DNA from: Stigmatella erecta
GTDB lineage: Bacteria; Myxococcota; Myxococcia; Myxococcales; Myxococcaceae
NCBI RefSeq assembly: GCF_900111745.1
Contig: NZ_FOIJ01000023.1
Span: 1 to 64,000 of the forward strand
DNA: 64,000 nt
Direction: 5' to 3'
The translations under genes and the position numbers were made by a program. Position 1 is the first letter of the stretch. Each line of letters starts with the position of its first letter. Positions 1-8,089 of the stretch are shown here, piece after piece. The notes under the pieces are model-generated. The model saw only the letters and a list, made by a program, of their open reading frames with translations. It was not told where the DNA came from and made no database searches.

Positions 1-3
1 ACT

Positions 4-540
4 CTAACGCACCGGATCAATGTGCTGGAGAACCTGTTTCGCACGCGCCCTCGGAGCGCCTTCGACCTCCAGCACCTCCACGCCCAGGGAGTAAGGGTCC
101 TCGAGGAGAAGCTCCTTCAGCTTCTCGTCCACGGCCAGGCGCTGCTCCTCGTCTTCCGAGGCGGAGCGCACGATCCGGTCCGGCCGCTCGATTCCGGCCA
201 GCACGATCAGATCGAGCTTCCGCAGGGCGCTGCGTACGCGCGGGAGCCACGCTTCCAGCTCGAACGCGTCGCAGTCCTCGTGGGCCAACAGGTATCCGAT
301 GAAGTCCACCGGACACCGGTCGAACAACACGTCACGAGGCTCCTCGTCCAGGTTGGCGATGGACCGCTCAAGCTGCTCTTGGAAATCCTCAACCGACGGA
401 GGGGACGCGAACGCGTACCCCTCTTCCTCAAGCTGGTGGTACGGCTCATCCACCGTCACATAGGTGGGCAAGAGGCCGGACAGCTCGTCAATCAGGGTGG
501 ATTTTCCTGAGCGATGCGTGCCGGACACAGCGATTCGCAT
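4..540 (-). CDS. AAA-type P-loop ATP-binding protein
   Basis: A 178-residue protein beginning with a Walker A loop, GTHRSGKSTL, at about residues 7-16. A later segment, DVLFDRCPVDFIGYLL, resembles the DR-x-P region of the AAA_28/NadR-like nucleotide kinase family. The ATG at 540 was chosen because the P-loop follows it at once and the frame further upstream has no family character. The family includes nucleoside or small-molecule kinases; the substrate cannot be told from sequence. It is transcribed away from the split kinase gene and is probably cytosolic. The stop codon is at 4-6, so the gene is complete. Confidence 0.75.
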   Translation of the reverse strand: MRIAVSGTHRSGKSTLIDELSGLLPTYVTVDEPYHQLEEEGYAFASPPSVEDFQEQLERSIANLDEEPRDVLFDRCPVDFIGYLLAHEDCDAFELEAWLPRVRSALRKLDLIVLAGIERPDRIVRSASEDEEQRLAVDEKLKELLLEDPYSLGVEVLEVEGAPRARAKQVLQHIDPVR

Positions 541-764
541 GCACGAACGCTTTAGCCGTTGGACCGGCACCGCGTCAGCCTGAATCGACAACCCCAGCTC
601 CGGTCCAGTAGCGCGCCGGCAACCGGACCAGCGAGACCCGGGCCGCAGCCGCATTCTCGAAGACACCGGTGCTGGAGGAGCTGGTGCCCCTCGCTGGGGC
701 ACCGGTAGGCCTCGCGCGGAACGACCGTTGAGGTAAGGTGGCCTGTCCCTTCGCGAGGCATCCC

Positions 765-1203
765 ATGGACAGGCCCTCCCCCATCGCGCTGCACCCTGCC
801 CTCCTTCCGCCCGGTACGGTGGTGGGCTCCTGGCGCGTGGTGGCCTGGGCAGGCCGCGGCATCCACGGCGCCGTCTATCGGGTGGTGCCGGTAAATCCTG
901 AGGGCGCCCCTCCCCTGGCCCTCAAGCTCGCGCTGCGGCCCCGGGATCCGCGCTTCGCGCGCGAGGCAGCGCTGCTCTCACGCCTGCGCCACCCCCACAT
1001 CCCGAGGCTCTGGGAAGAAGGGGAATGGCAGCATCCTTCCGGCACCCTTCACCCCTTCCTCGTCATGGACTGGGTGGAGGGCACCCCGCTGTATGACTGG
1101 GCCCAACAACACCCGCCCTCCTCCCAGCAGGTGTTCCGTCTCTTGGCGCAGCTCGCCCGTGCGCTCCAAGCCCTGCACGCTCAAGGCTGCATCCACCGGG
1201 ATA
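765..1203 (+). pseudogene. Serine/threonine protein kinase, N-terminal part, split by the integrated element
   Basis: This is the N-lobe and start of the C-lobe of a Hanks-type kinase. Visible are VVGSWRVVAWAGRGIHGAVYRVV (glycine-rich loop region, cited in part), the VAIK-like LALKLAL, and the catalytic HRDIKG at the end. The ATG at 765 follows a GAGG at 755-758; a GTG at 738 is an alternative start. The frame is broken directly after HRDIKG, where the element begins. The remainder (GDN, DFG, transmembrane segment and Cys-rich tail) is at 25866-26851. Joining 765-1203 to 25866-26851 gives 1425 nt, an in-frame kinase of 474 residues. As it stands the N-terminal piece lacks the DFG motif and cannot be an active kinase. 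Confidence 0.9.
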
Positions 1204-1214
1204 TCAAAGGGAGA
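1200..1214 (+). repeat. attL core, left end of the provirus
   Basis: GATATCAAAGGGAGA at the left junction matches GATACCAAGGGAGA at 25862-25875, apart from one T/C difference and one extra A. An identical 8-mer, AAGGGAGA, is present in both. It lies in codons for the kinase catalytic loop (D-I-K-G). A crossover anywhere from GATA to CAA restores the reading frame; one further right in AAGGGAGA would shift it. The extra A is therefore provirus-derived or a later mutation. Confidence 0.7.
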
Positions 1215-1220
1215 TACAGT
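1212..1220 (+). promoter_or_regulatory. Possible integrase arm-type site, left end
   Basis: AGATACAGT lies just inside the left end and is repeated at 25808-25816, with an inverted copy (ACTGTATCT) at 25782-25790. It is followed by CTGTA, giving a small TACAG/CTGTA dyad at 1216-1230. Terminal placement of the same word at both ends suggests recombinase or excisionase binding. This is inference from position and repetition only. Confidence 0.4.
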
Positions 1221-1410
1221 GCTTTCTGTACCTCCGGACGTCGATGCGAAGGTGCAGTCCAGAGGGGAAGTAGCAGCGCCGGGTAGTCCGGAGGAGAGGC
1301 AGAAATCCAGTCCGGCTGACGTCTCGCCGGGTAGCGTGCCGGTCGTCCCCGAGCGGAGCCCCCGGAGCGCAGCGGAGGGGGCGCAGCGAGGCCCTACAGA
1401 GCTGCATGGG

Positions 1411-2442
1411 ATGGGGCTCCTCGTCTACGAGGTGCTCGCCTGCTTCGTTGTCGTCGTGCTCGGGTGGCTGTTCTGGGGCTGGATGGGCGGCGGTTGGCGG
1501 GCGGCGGTGTTGCTCGCTGTGAGCGGTGGCGGCGCGCTCGCGTTGTCGCTGGAGGGTGAACTGCGCGGGCGCGTGGTTGCGTGGTGGGCGCGCGTGCGGC
1601 TGGCGTGGTGGGCCCGGCGCTGGCCGCGCCTCCCGGAGCGAGCACCCCTCACGCCGTGCCGAGACTGCGGCAAGGCTCTGCCGTACCCGTGCGTCACGCC
1701 GCTGTGTGACGACTGCTTGAGCCAGCCGACGTTCGCGGAGATTCAGCGGCAGGCGGACGCCATGGCGGCGCGCTGGGGACAGGCGCGCGCGGAGTCGGAG
1801 GACCTGCGAACGATCCTGGAGGCGGAGCGGAGAAAGCACGCCGAGACCGAAGCGCGAGCGGACGGCCTCCGGTTGCAGGTGACAAAGGACCTCGAACACG
1901 AGTTGCGGCAGGAAACCCGGGTGCGCGCGCTGAACCGGGCGCTTATGGCGGCGCGGGCAGAGACCAGGGCAGCCTCGATAAAGGGCGAGGCTGAGAGCGT
2001 CGTGCTCACGGCCAGCCTCCGCCGGTGGGAGGACCGGTGCCGCCGCGCCGTGCTGGAGCTGCGGCGCCGTAGGCAGCACCACGCCGAGCTGATGGGCTAC
2101 GTCGGCCTGCTCAAGCAGGCGCTGCGCAAGGCCCAGCGGAACCTCTCTGCGGCGGACGCGGCAGTCCTTCGGCGCTTCGATGAAGCGCGGGCGTACTGCC
2201 GGGAACTGGAGCATGAGCGCCGCGAGCGCACGCGCCAGCAGGAGCGCGCGGACGAGCTGCACCGCAGGCTGGAGACGGCCGAGCGGGACCACGAAGCGAC
2301 GGCGGAGGCGCTGCGCACCGCGCTGCGCGAGCGTGACGCGCTGGACAAGGAACGCACGCGCCTAGCCGTGGACCTGGAGGTACTGGGCGAACACCTGGAA
2401 CGCGCCCAGGAGAGCGCACGGCACCCGGAGGACTCGGAATGA
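1411..2442 (+). CDS. Membrane-anchored coiled-coil protein with zinc ribbon
   Basis: About 343 residues from ATG 1411. The N-terminus is a hydrophobic double span (EVLACFVVVVLGWLFWGW and AAVLLAVSGGGALAL), then a Cys cluster (C-R-D-C, then C-D-D-C) at about residues 80-105 that could bind zinc, then a long Arg/Glu/Ala-rich coiled coil to the C-terminus (for example ELEHERRERTRQQERADEL). The same frame is open back to a GTG at 1219 preceded by AAAGGGAGA, so a longer product with a Pro/Ser-rich leader is possible. Its stop overlaps the next start (ATGA), making it the first gene of the left-arm operon. Function unknown; a DNA-membrane tether or structural role is speculation. Confidence 0.6.
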   Translation: MGLLVYEVLACFVVVVLGWLFWGWMGGGWRAAVLLAVSGGGALALSLEGELRGRVVAWWARVRLAWWARRWPRLPERAPLTPCRDCGKALPYPCVTPLCDDCLSQPTFAEIQRQADAMAARWGQARAESEDLRTILEAERRKHAETEARADGLRLQVTKDLEHELRQETRVRALNRALMAARAETRAASIKGEAESVVLTASLRRWEDRCRRAVLELRRRRQHHAELMGYVGLLKQALRKAQRNLSAADAAVLRRFDEARAYCRELEHERRERTRQQERADELHRRLETAERDHEATAEALRTALRERDALDKERTRLAVDLEVLGEHLERAQESARHPEDSE

Positions 2443-3206
2443 GCACCTCCGTGGCTGCTCTCCTGGAGCACGCCACGGACCTCCAAGCCTTGACCCTCTG
2501 GCAACCCTGGGCGTGGGCAGTTGCCACGCCCGAGGTGGGCAAGGACGTGGAGAACCGTGGCTGGGAACCTCCGCCTTCGGCGCTGGGCAGGCCGTTGGCG
2601 ATTCATGCGGGCCTCACCTACGACGCGGACAGCGCGGCGAGCATTGCCGAGGAGCTGGGCGTGCGCGTGCCGGGCAAGGCCCAGTGCGTGCGCGGCGCCG
2701 TGGTAGCCGTGGCGGTGCTGGCGCGCGCGGAAGCCCACAGCCGCTCCCGCTGGTGGATACCGGGCAATGTGGCGTGGTGTCTCGAAGGCACCGTGGCACT
2801 CCCCCGGCCGGTGCCGTGCAAGGGCGCCCAGGGGCTCTGGCGGCTACCGCCGGATGCCCTGGCCCAGGTCCGCGCCCAGGTACTGGAAGCGCTGGCGCCC
2901 GCGGCCTCCACGTGCGTGAGCGGGCGCGTGCATGGGGGCAGCTCGCGCGGCGGCCCGGCCGTCGTCACGGGTGCGGTGACGATTCGTGGTGGCCAAGTGG
3001 TGCCGTGCGAGGACTGCCGCCGGCCGATTCTCGGCTACGGGCCCGGCCCCCACCGCCATGGCGACTACCTGCTGGCGCGCGAGGTGAGCGCTCCGGATGG
3101 CGGCCCGTGGCCTGACTGCGGCCACGGCGAGCGCTACCGGATGGACTGCCGGGGCAGGCCCGCGGCGCCGCCGTGCTGCGCCAGCGAGGAAGGGAGTGCC
3201 GCGTGA
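2439..3206 (+). CDS. ASCH-like domain protein with Cys-rich C-terminus
   Basis: 255 residues. The N-terminal half has hallmarks of the ASCH fold: LTLWQPWAWAV, then KDVENRGWE, then PLAIHAG, then a CVRGAVVAVAVL strand. ASCH proteins resemble PUA domains and are thought to bind RNA or modified nucleotides; they are common in phage genomes. The C-terminal third has C-x2-C, C-x-H and C-C groups that may bind zinc. The start overlaps the upstream stop (ATGA) and the stop overlaps the next GTG start, so it is translationally coupled in the left-arm operon. The target is unknown. Confidence 0.6.
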   Translation: MSTSVAALLEHATDLQALTLWQPWAWAVATPEVGKDVENRGWEPPPSALGRPLAIHAGLTYDADSAASIAEELGVRVPGKAQCVRGAVVAVAVLARAEAHSRSRWWIPGNVAWCLEGTVALPRPVPCKGAQGLWRLPPDALAQVRAQVLEALAPAASTCVSGRVHGGSSRGGPAVVTGAVTIRGGQVVPCEDCRRPILGYGPGPHRHGDYLLAREVSAPDGGPWPDCGHGERYRMDCRGRPAAPPCCASEEGSAA

Positions 3207-3409
3207 GCACCCCGAAAGAGAAGGACCTCGCCGAGGCCAAGGACCGGCACAGCGCGAAGCAAGAGGAACAGCGCAAGGCCGTGCGCCGCCAGGTGCGCGC
3301 GGGGCTCAGTGATTCGGCAGTGGCCAAGGTGCTGCGCATGAGCCGCGAGCGGGTGACGGCCATCCGCACGGATCTGGGCTTGCCGAGGAACACCGGGAGG
3401 CGCGAATGA
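3203..3409 (+). CDS. Small helix-turn-helix protein
   Basis: 68 residues from a GTG at 3203 that overlaps the previous stop (GTGA). A charged helix (KEKDLAEAKDRHSAKQEEQR) leads into SDSAVAKVLRMSRERVTAI, a helix-turn-helix of the resolvase or sigma-like type. It is probably a DNA-binding regulator or a coupling factor of the left-arm operon. It is too short for a family assignment. It overlaps the Dam gene start by ATGA. Confidence 0.5.
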   Translation: MSTPKEKDLAEAKDRHSAKQEEQRKAVRRQVRAGLSDSAVAKVLRMSRERVTAIRTDLGLPRNTGRRE

Positions 3410-4527
3410 GCGGCGAGCCGTTGAAGGCGCCCTTCCCGTGGTTCGGCGGCAAGAGCCGGGCGGCCTCCCTCATCTGGGAGGGCTTCGGGGACGTGCCCAA
3501 CTACGTGGAGCCGTTCGCGGGCTCGCTGGCGGTTCTCCTCGCACGGCCCACGGCGCCGCGCGTGGAGACGGTCAACGACCTCGACCACTACCTGGCCAAC
3601 TTCTGGCGGGCCCTCTCCCAGGCCCCCGAGGAGGTGGCGCGGCACGCGGACAACCCCGTCTCTGAGGTGGAACTCCACGCGTGGCACCGCTGGTTGGTGG
3701 CCAACGGGGAGTTCCGCACGCGGATGGAGCAAGACCCGCTCCACTTCGATGCGCTCGTGGCCGGGCGCTGGGTGTGGGGAATCTCCCAGTGGATCGGCTC
3801 CGGCTGGTGCACGGCGCCCCAGTGGAAGGGCCGCGCGCACCCGGGCAACGGGATGCGCGGCATCCACGGGAGGCGTGCGAGGGACCACAGCAAGGACGTG
3901 GAGTACGCCAAGCGCCCGAGGTTGACGACGGCCAACGGCGTCCACCGCAGGCGCCTGCAAGAGCCAGGTGGCGCTGGCGACGGTGCCGCGCCGCCCGTGC
4001 TCACGCCCTGGCAGCAAAAGCCGGACCTCGCGGGCAGCCGGGGCGCGGCTGGGCGCGGCGTGCATGCCAGCGGGCGGCGCAACCAAGCGCTGCTGGAGTG
4101 GATGGAGCAGCTTGCGGCGCGGCTCCGGTACGTGCGCGTCTGCTGCGGCGACTGGAAGCGCGTGCTGACGCCTGCGGCCACGACCCAGATAGGCGTGACG
4201 GCGGTGTTGCTGGACCCGCCTTATGCCCACGATGCGGGGCGGGACCCGGCCCTCTACGCACACGATGCGGCCGACGTGAGCCGTGAGGCGCGCGAGTGGG
4301 CCCTTGCCCACGGCAAGGACCCGAAGCTGCGGATTGCCCTCTGTGGCTATGAGGGCGAGCACGACATGCCGCCCACCTGGCGGTGCGTGGCGTGGAAGGC
4401 AGCCGGCGGGTACTCGGCGGCGCGCGGCAACGGCGCCAACGCCGAGCGCGAGCGGGTGTGGTTCTCGCCGCACTGCCTGCGAGCTCGCCAGGCGGACCTC
4501 TTCGAGTCCCGGAGGGCCACGCCATGA
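3406..4527 (+). CDS. DNA adenine N6-methyltransferase (D12/Dam class)
   Basis: 373 residues. FPWFGGKSR at residues 11-19 is the SAM-binding motif I of the D12 class (usually PFxWxGGK), VEPFAGSLAVLL follows, and LDPPYAHD near residue 269 is the catalytic DPPY motif IV. It is longer than Dam (about 270 residues) because of an insert between these motifs that is Arg/Gly-rich (about residues 140-215). It probably methylates adenine in provirus DNA to resist host restriction or mark replication. It is coupled to neighbours by overlapping start and stop codons. Confidence 0.85.
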   Translation: MSGEPLKAPFPWFGGKSRAASLIWEGFGDVPNYVEPFAGSLAVLLARPTAPRVETVNDLDHYLANFWRALSQAPEEVARHADNPVSEVELHAWHRWLVANGEFRTRMEQDPLHFDALVAGRWVWGISQWIGSGWCTAPQWKGRAHPGNGMRGIHGRRARDHSKDVEYAKRPRLTTANGVHRRRLQEPGGAGDGAAPPVLTPWQQKPDLAGSRGAAGRGVHASGRRNQALLEWMEQLAARLRYVRVCCGDWKRVLTPAATTQIGVTAVLLDPPYAHDAGRDPALYAHDAADVSREAREWALAHGKDPKLRIALCGYEGEHDMPPTWRCVAWKAAGGYSAARGNGANAERERVWFSPHCLRARQADLFESRRATP

Positions 4528-5093
4528 CGGGCGCCGAAGCGGCCGAGCGGCGCAAGGCGCTGGGCTACACACAGGCTGCCCTGGCCAAGCTGCTGGGTAC
4601 TTCCTCCCCCACCATGGCGCGGTGGGAGGCGGCCGAGTCCGCGCCCGAGGCGCTCACCCGGGCCCTGGGGAACCTCCAGCCCTCGCCTGGGGGTGGACGG
4701 GGGCCGTACCGGCGCGCTGCCGCCGGGAAGGCCCCGCCAGAGGCCCCCAGCGCCCCGCCAGCGCGCCAGCGGCGGCGGGAGGGCCCAACACCGCCCCCCG
4801 TCCCGAAGGCGCGCAGGAAGCCCGCCCAGGCTCCGCCGCCCTTGCCCGTAAGGCTGCCCCCGGCTCCCGAGGTGCAGGAGGCGGAGGCCGTGGGCGCGGT
4901 GCTGCTCGAGGACATGAGCGCGCACGCCGAGCGCGTGGCGGAGCTGCTGGGCCTGGAGGACGCCACGCGCCACGCCCGGCGGGTGCTGCCTCCGCCGCGC
5001 TACCCGGTGGCGGCCTGCCAGCGCTGCCCGTGGAAGCGCTGCCCCGTGCCGCTCGTGGCGGCCCCGGCCGAGGGGTGCTGCCTATGGCGTTAG
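4524..5093 (+). CDS. XRE-family helix-turn-helix regulator
   Basis: 189 residues from ATG 4524 (ATGA overlap with the methylase). RKALGYTQAALAKLLGTSS followed by TMARWEAAE at the N-terminus is a classic Cro/CI-type HTH. A Pro/Ala/Arg-rich linker (about residues 55-115) leads to a C-terminal part with C-x2-C and C-P motifs (ACQRCPWKRCP), perhaps a metal site. The HTH position and phage context make it a candidate regulator of the provirus, possibly acting at the palindromes near 21326-21418, though that link is untested. Confidence 0.65.
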   Translation: MTGAEAAERRKALGYTQAALAKLLGTSSPTMARWEAAESAPEALTRALGNLQPSPGGGRGPYRRAAAGKAPPEAPSAPPARQRRREGPTPPPVPKARRKPAQAPPPLPVRLPPAPEVQEAEAVGAVLLEDMSAHAERVAELLGLEDATRHARRVLPPPRYPVAACQRCPWKRCPVPLVAAPAEGCCLWR

Positions 5094-5506
5094 CACCTGT
5101 CGAGAGCACCCGTTGGGCCGTGCTGCGCGCGCTGGAGAAGGCGTGCGCGCGCATCGCCCACGGGCACCCCTCCATTGCCTGCGCGCTCAAGCCGGAACGG
5201 CTCACCGAGCGGGCCTGGGTGGACCTGGACCGGACGGTGGATGACGTGCGCTGGGAGCCGGGCCCCGCGCCCTTCCTCCAGGTGCCGCCCTACCGCCGGG
5301 GCGAGAGCTTCCACCTGACCGAGTTGCGCGAGCTGCTGCAGGCCGCTCGCCGTAACGCCTTCCTCGCCTGGGAAGACCCGGGCGGCCTCACCCGCGCCCA
5401 GGCCGTGGCGGTGCTCGCGTGCGCCCTGGAGCGCGTGCGTGCGGCGCCCGCCAAGAGCCCCGGGCCGTTGTTCGACATCCCCAACCCCAACAGGAGAACC
5501 CCATGA
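5084..5506 (+). CDS. Hypothetical phage protein
   Basis: 140 residues from ATG 5084, overlapping the end of the XRE gene by 10 nt. I do not recognise it. It is Arg/Ala-rich and predicted mostly helical, with no membrane segment. The final PLFDIPN is followed by the RBS (AGGAGA) of the next gene, whose ATG overlaps this stop. Coupling within the methylase operon suggests a role in early DNA metabolism or regulation. Confidence 0.5.
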   Translation: MALAPVESTRWAVLRALEKACARIAHGHPSIACALKPERLTERAWVDLDRTVDDVRWEPGPAPFLQVPPYRRGESFHLTELRELLQAARRNAFLAWEDPGGLTRAQAVAVLACALERVRAAPAKSPGPLFDIPNPNRRTP

Positions 5507-5856
5507 GTGCAGCAACCAAAGGAAAGACGTTCGAGAGAAGAGTGGCCAAGGCGCTGCGGTGCCTGGATCCGAAGGCAAAGAGGTGCCTCCAGTTTCAGAA
5601 GGAGCACGGCGCGCCGGACGTGAAGGCCGGGCCGCTGTGGGTGGAGTGCAAGGCGCGGCGCGTGCCGGTGGCCACCGTGTACGAGGAGACGGCCAAGGCC
5701 GCCAAGGCGCGCAAGGGCGCCATCCCCGTGGTGGTGAGCAAGACCTCGGCGAAAGGCCCCTTGCTGGTGAGCTTGAGCCTGGGCGACTTCCTGCGGCTCG
5801 CGCCGCGGCTGCCGAAGGCGGCGGGCCAGCGCAAGAGCAAGGGAGGTGGGCGATGA
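5503..5856 (+). CDS. PD-(D/E)xK nuclease-like protein
   Basis: 117 residues, ATG 5503 with AGGAGA upstream. The pattern is that of small Holliday-junction resolvase or VRR-like nucleases: KTFERRVAKAL helix, GAPDVKAG, then WVECKARR (the E-x-K half of the active site), then a strand and helix IPVVVSKTS. The Asp of APDV and the Glu-x-Lys of VECK would be the metal site. Location between a regulator and the cytosine methylase fits either recombination or a restriction-like role. It overlaps the next gene by ATGA. Confidence 0.6.
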   Translation: MSAATKGKTFERRVAKALRCLDPKAKRCLQFQKEHGAPDVKAGPLWVECKARRVPVATVYEETAKAAKARKGAIPVVVSKTSAKGPLLVSLSLGDFLRLAPRLPKAAGQRKSKGGGR

Positions 5857-7829
5857 AGCACGTCTTCACCATCGGCTACCTCTTCAGCGGCTCCGGCCTG
5901 GGAGCGCTCGGCAGTGACGCGGCAGAGGCCAAGGTCGGCGAGCACGTGGCAGAGTTCCGAAACGTGGGCGGCATCGACTTCGACGCGGAGGCTTGCGAGG
6001 ACTTCCGGAAGCTGACGGGCGCGCCCGCGTTGTGCGCGGATATTGGACGCATGAGGCCCCGGGAGCTGCGTGGCTTCTTCGGTGCCACCGCACCGCGCGT
6101 CTTCAAGTGGAGCCCGCCGTGCAAGGGGGCCAGTGGCCTCCTGCCTACGGCCATGGCGGCCACGGCGAAGTACCAGGACATGAACCGGCTTGCGCTCAAG
6201 GCGCTGCGCAAGGTGCTGGCCGCGTGGCGGGCGCTGGAGGAGCGGCCCGCCATCATCATCATTGAGAACGTGCCCGCTTTCCGGCGGCGCTGCGCGGCGG
6301 TGCTCCAGGAGATGAACCGGCTACTCAAGCGCGCCGGGTACCTCGTGGACGAGCGCACGCACGACCTGGGCCGTGAGGGAGGGCTCGCCCAGGAGCGCAA
6401 GCGCTTCACGTTGGTGGCGCGCCACCCGGTGCTGTGCCCGGTGCCCGTGGAGCTTCCGCCGCCGCGCCGGTTGCGCGGCGTGGGGGAGGTGCTGGGCGCC
6501 CTGCCGTGGCCGGACAGCCCGAATGCTGGGAGGCTGCACCGCCTGCCGCGCGTGGAGTGGCTGAACGCCGTGCGCCTGGCGCTCATCCCGCCGGGCGGGG
6601 ACTGGAGGGACCTGCCGAAGCGCGGCCAGGTGGTGGAGTGGCTCACGGCACGCGGCCACTGGCCCACGGGCGTTGACACAGGGGAGTTCCGGAAGCTGGT
6701 AGAAGAAGAACTCGGCAACCCCGTGGAGCCGAGCAAAGCGCGGCGGGAGGTCCACCGCCGCCACCCGGTACAGGAGTGGGAGGCGCCAGCGCCGACAGTG
6801 AGCGGGCCGGGAGGGGCCGGGCTTTCCGCTGTCGAGGACCGGCGCGTGGCGGAGCTGTTGCCGATGCGTTCCGACCGGCAGGGCACGGGGCTCGCCCGGC
6901 GCAACGGGCTGCTGGGCGTTGGGGACTGGCAGAGCCCGGCGCACACCGTCATTGGGACGGCGGCGGTCAGTCGAGCGCAGGGCAATGGCGCGGTGGCGGA
7001 TGCGCGGGTGGTTGAAGCGCTGGCGCTTCGTGCGGACGGGCGGCCCGGCGCGGCCGGGGTTGTTGAGTGGACGCAGCCCAGTGGAACCGTCATCGGCACA
7101 TCCTGGGTGTCCGGAGGAAGCGCCCCGGCGTCCGTTGCGGATCCGAGGCCCCTTGAGCACTTGGGGCTGGGCCAAACGGCTGATGCAGCAGGCTCGTACA
7201 GCGGCCGTCCCGGGCTCATGGGCGTGGGGGTGTGGACGGCACCGAGTCCTACGGTGGTGGCCAACGCCAGCGTGAGCGGTGGGAATGCCCAGGCCGCCAT
7301 CTCGGACCCGCGTCCCGGCCAGCGCCTCGAAGAGATTGGGCTGGGGTGCCAGTGCCGGGCGGGTGTCTACGGGGTGCTGGAGTGGACGGCGCCGTCGCGC
7401 ACCGTCACCGGCAGCCTCCAGATTGACTGCGGCCCCGGCGCGGTGGCGGACCCCAGGCACGGGCGTGCCCCACGGCCCGTCATCGACATTCGGCTTGCGC
7501 TCCAACTCCTCGCCGAGGATTGGGAGGTGCCGCGCGGCGCCTTGATGCCCGCCATCCTCTCGCCCATCTCGGGTTGCTGGCACCGGCCGCTGACGACGCT
7601 GGAACTCGCGGTGCTCCAAGGGCTCCCGGATCGCATGGGGGATGAACCGCTGATGCTCGCAGGCAACAGCGACAGGAGGCACCGAGAGCGCATTGGAAAC
7701 GGCATCCCCGTGGGCGGTGCTGCGGCATGGGGCCGTAGCCTCCTGGAGGCGCTGCTGCGCGCGGCTATCGGGGAGACGTGGCGCCTGTGTGGCGGCGGGC
7801 AGTGGGTGGCCCCGGAGGTGACTCAGTGA
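5853..7829 (+). CDS. C5-cytosine DNA methyltransferase with five tandem target-region repeats
   Basis: 658 residues, longer than usual (about 350-450). Conserved motifs are all visible: motif I LFSGSGLGALG, motif IV SPPCKGAS with the catalytic Cys, motif VI IIENVP, motif VIII QERKRFTLVA, a LQGLPD motif near IX, and motif X GNSDRRHRERIGNGIP. Between VIII and X is an expansion (about residues 305-540) made of five units, each with W-x2-P-x2-TV followed about 20 residues later by V-x-D-x-R. In related enzymes a W-P-TV segment normally occurs once, before motif IX. The enzyme should methylate cytosine in a DNA context; the expansion may widen or alter target recognition. It is the last gene of the coupled operon with GC-rich phage codon use. 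Confidence 0.85.
   Translation: MKHVFTIGYLFSGSGLGALGSDAAEAKVGEHVAEFRNVGGIDFDAEACEDFRKLTGAPALCADIGRMRPRELRGFFGATAPRVFKWSPPCKGASGLLPTAMAATAKYQDMNRLALKALRKVLAAWRALEERPAIIIIENVPAFRRRCAAVLQEMNRLLKRAGYLVDERTHDLGREGGLAQERKRFTLVARHPVLCPVPVELPPPRRLRGVGEVLGALPWPDSPNAGRLHRLPRVEWLNAVRLALIPPGGDWRDLPKRGQVVEWLTARGHWPTGVDTGEFRKLVEEELGNPVEPSKARREVHRRHPVQEWEAPAPTVSGPGGAGLSAVEDRRVAELLPMRSDRQGTGLARRNGLLGVGDWQSPAHTVIGTAAVSRAQGNGAVADARVVEALALRADGRPGAAGVVEWTQPSGTVIGTSWVSGGSAPASVADPRPLEHLGLGQTADAAGSYSGRPGLMGVGVWTAPSPTVVANASVSGGNAQAAISDPRPGQRLEEIGLGCQCRAGVYGVLEWTAPSRTVTGSLQIDCGPGAVADPRHGRAPRPVIDIRLALQLLAEDWEVPRGALMPAILSPISGCWHRPLTTLELAVLQGLPDRMGDEPLMLAGNSDRRHRERIGNGIPVGGAAAWGRSLLEALLRAAIGETWRLCGGGQWVAPEVTQ
6770..7470 (+). 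repeat. Five degenerate tandem repeats inside the cytosine methylase
   Basis: Successive unit cores read EWEAPAPTVSG, DWQSPAHTVIG, EWTQPSGTVIG, VWTAPSPTVVA and EWTAPSRTVTG, about 50-65 residues apart. Each is followed by VEDRR, VADAR, VADPR, ISDPR or VADPR. The DNA is diverged enough that the repeats are old rather than a recent slippage product. Confidence 0.8.
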
Positions 7830-8089
7830 GCACAGCCAAGAGAACGAAGGCCACGCGGGGCGCCTACCAGCTCGTGGTCTTGGCGATTCGGAACGAGGCA
7901 CGCCGCGTCGAAAACCTACTCAAAGGCGTGATGGTGGTGGACTCCGAGGAATGCGCGCTGTTGGTGGGCCCTGCTGCCCCATTGCACCGGATGGCCGAGA
8001 GCAAGGACGTAAACCCCTATCACCTCGGTCACTCATGTCGCTCACTTCCTGCTTTATCGTGTCTGCGAGAGAGAGCTAAGGTCTCATGC
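7826..8089 (+). pseudogene. Truncated 5' part of a phage gene before a low-GC cassette
   Basis: A GTG at 7826 overlaps the methylase stop (GTGA), exactly the coupling used throughout this operon, and starts a GC-rich frame, VSTAKRTKATRGAYQLVVL and onward. Near 8000-8040 base composition drops sharply and the frame runs on into an unrelated membrane protein. The simplest reading is a phage gene cut by insertion of the low-GC cassette, leaving about 70 codons. Alternatively the two parts are translated as one fused protein of 297 residues (7826-8719). Confidence 0.4.

Noticed and set aside
765-1203. Kinase truncation by sequencing error or simple frameshift
   Set aside because: The missing second half is found intact 24.7 kb away in the matching orientation and frame, with att repeats, so it is an insertion.
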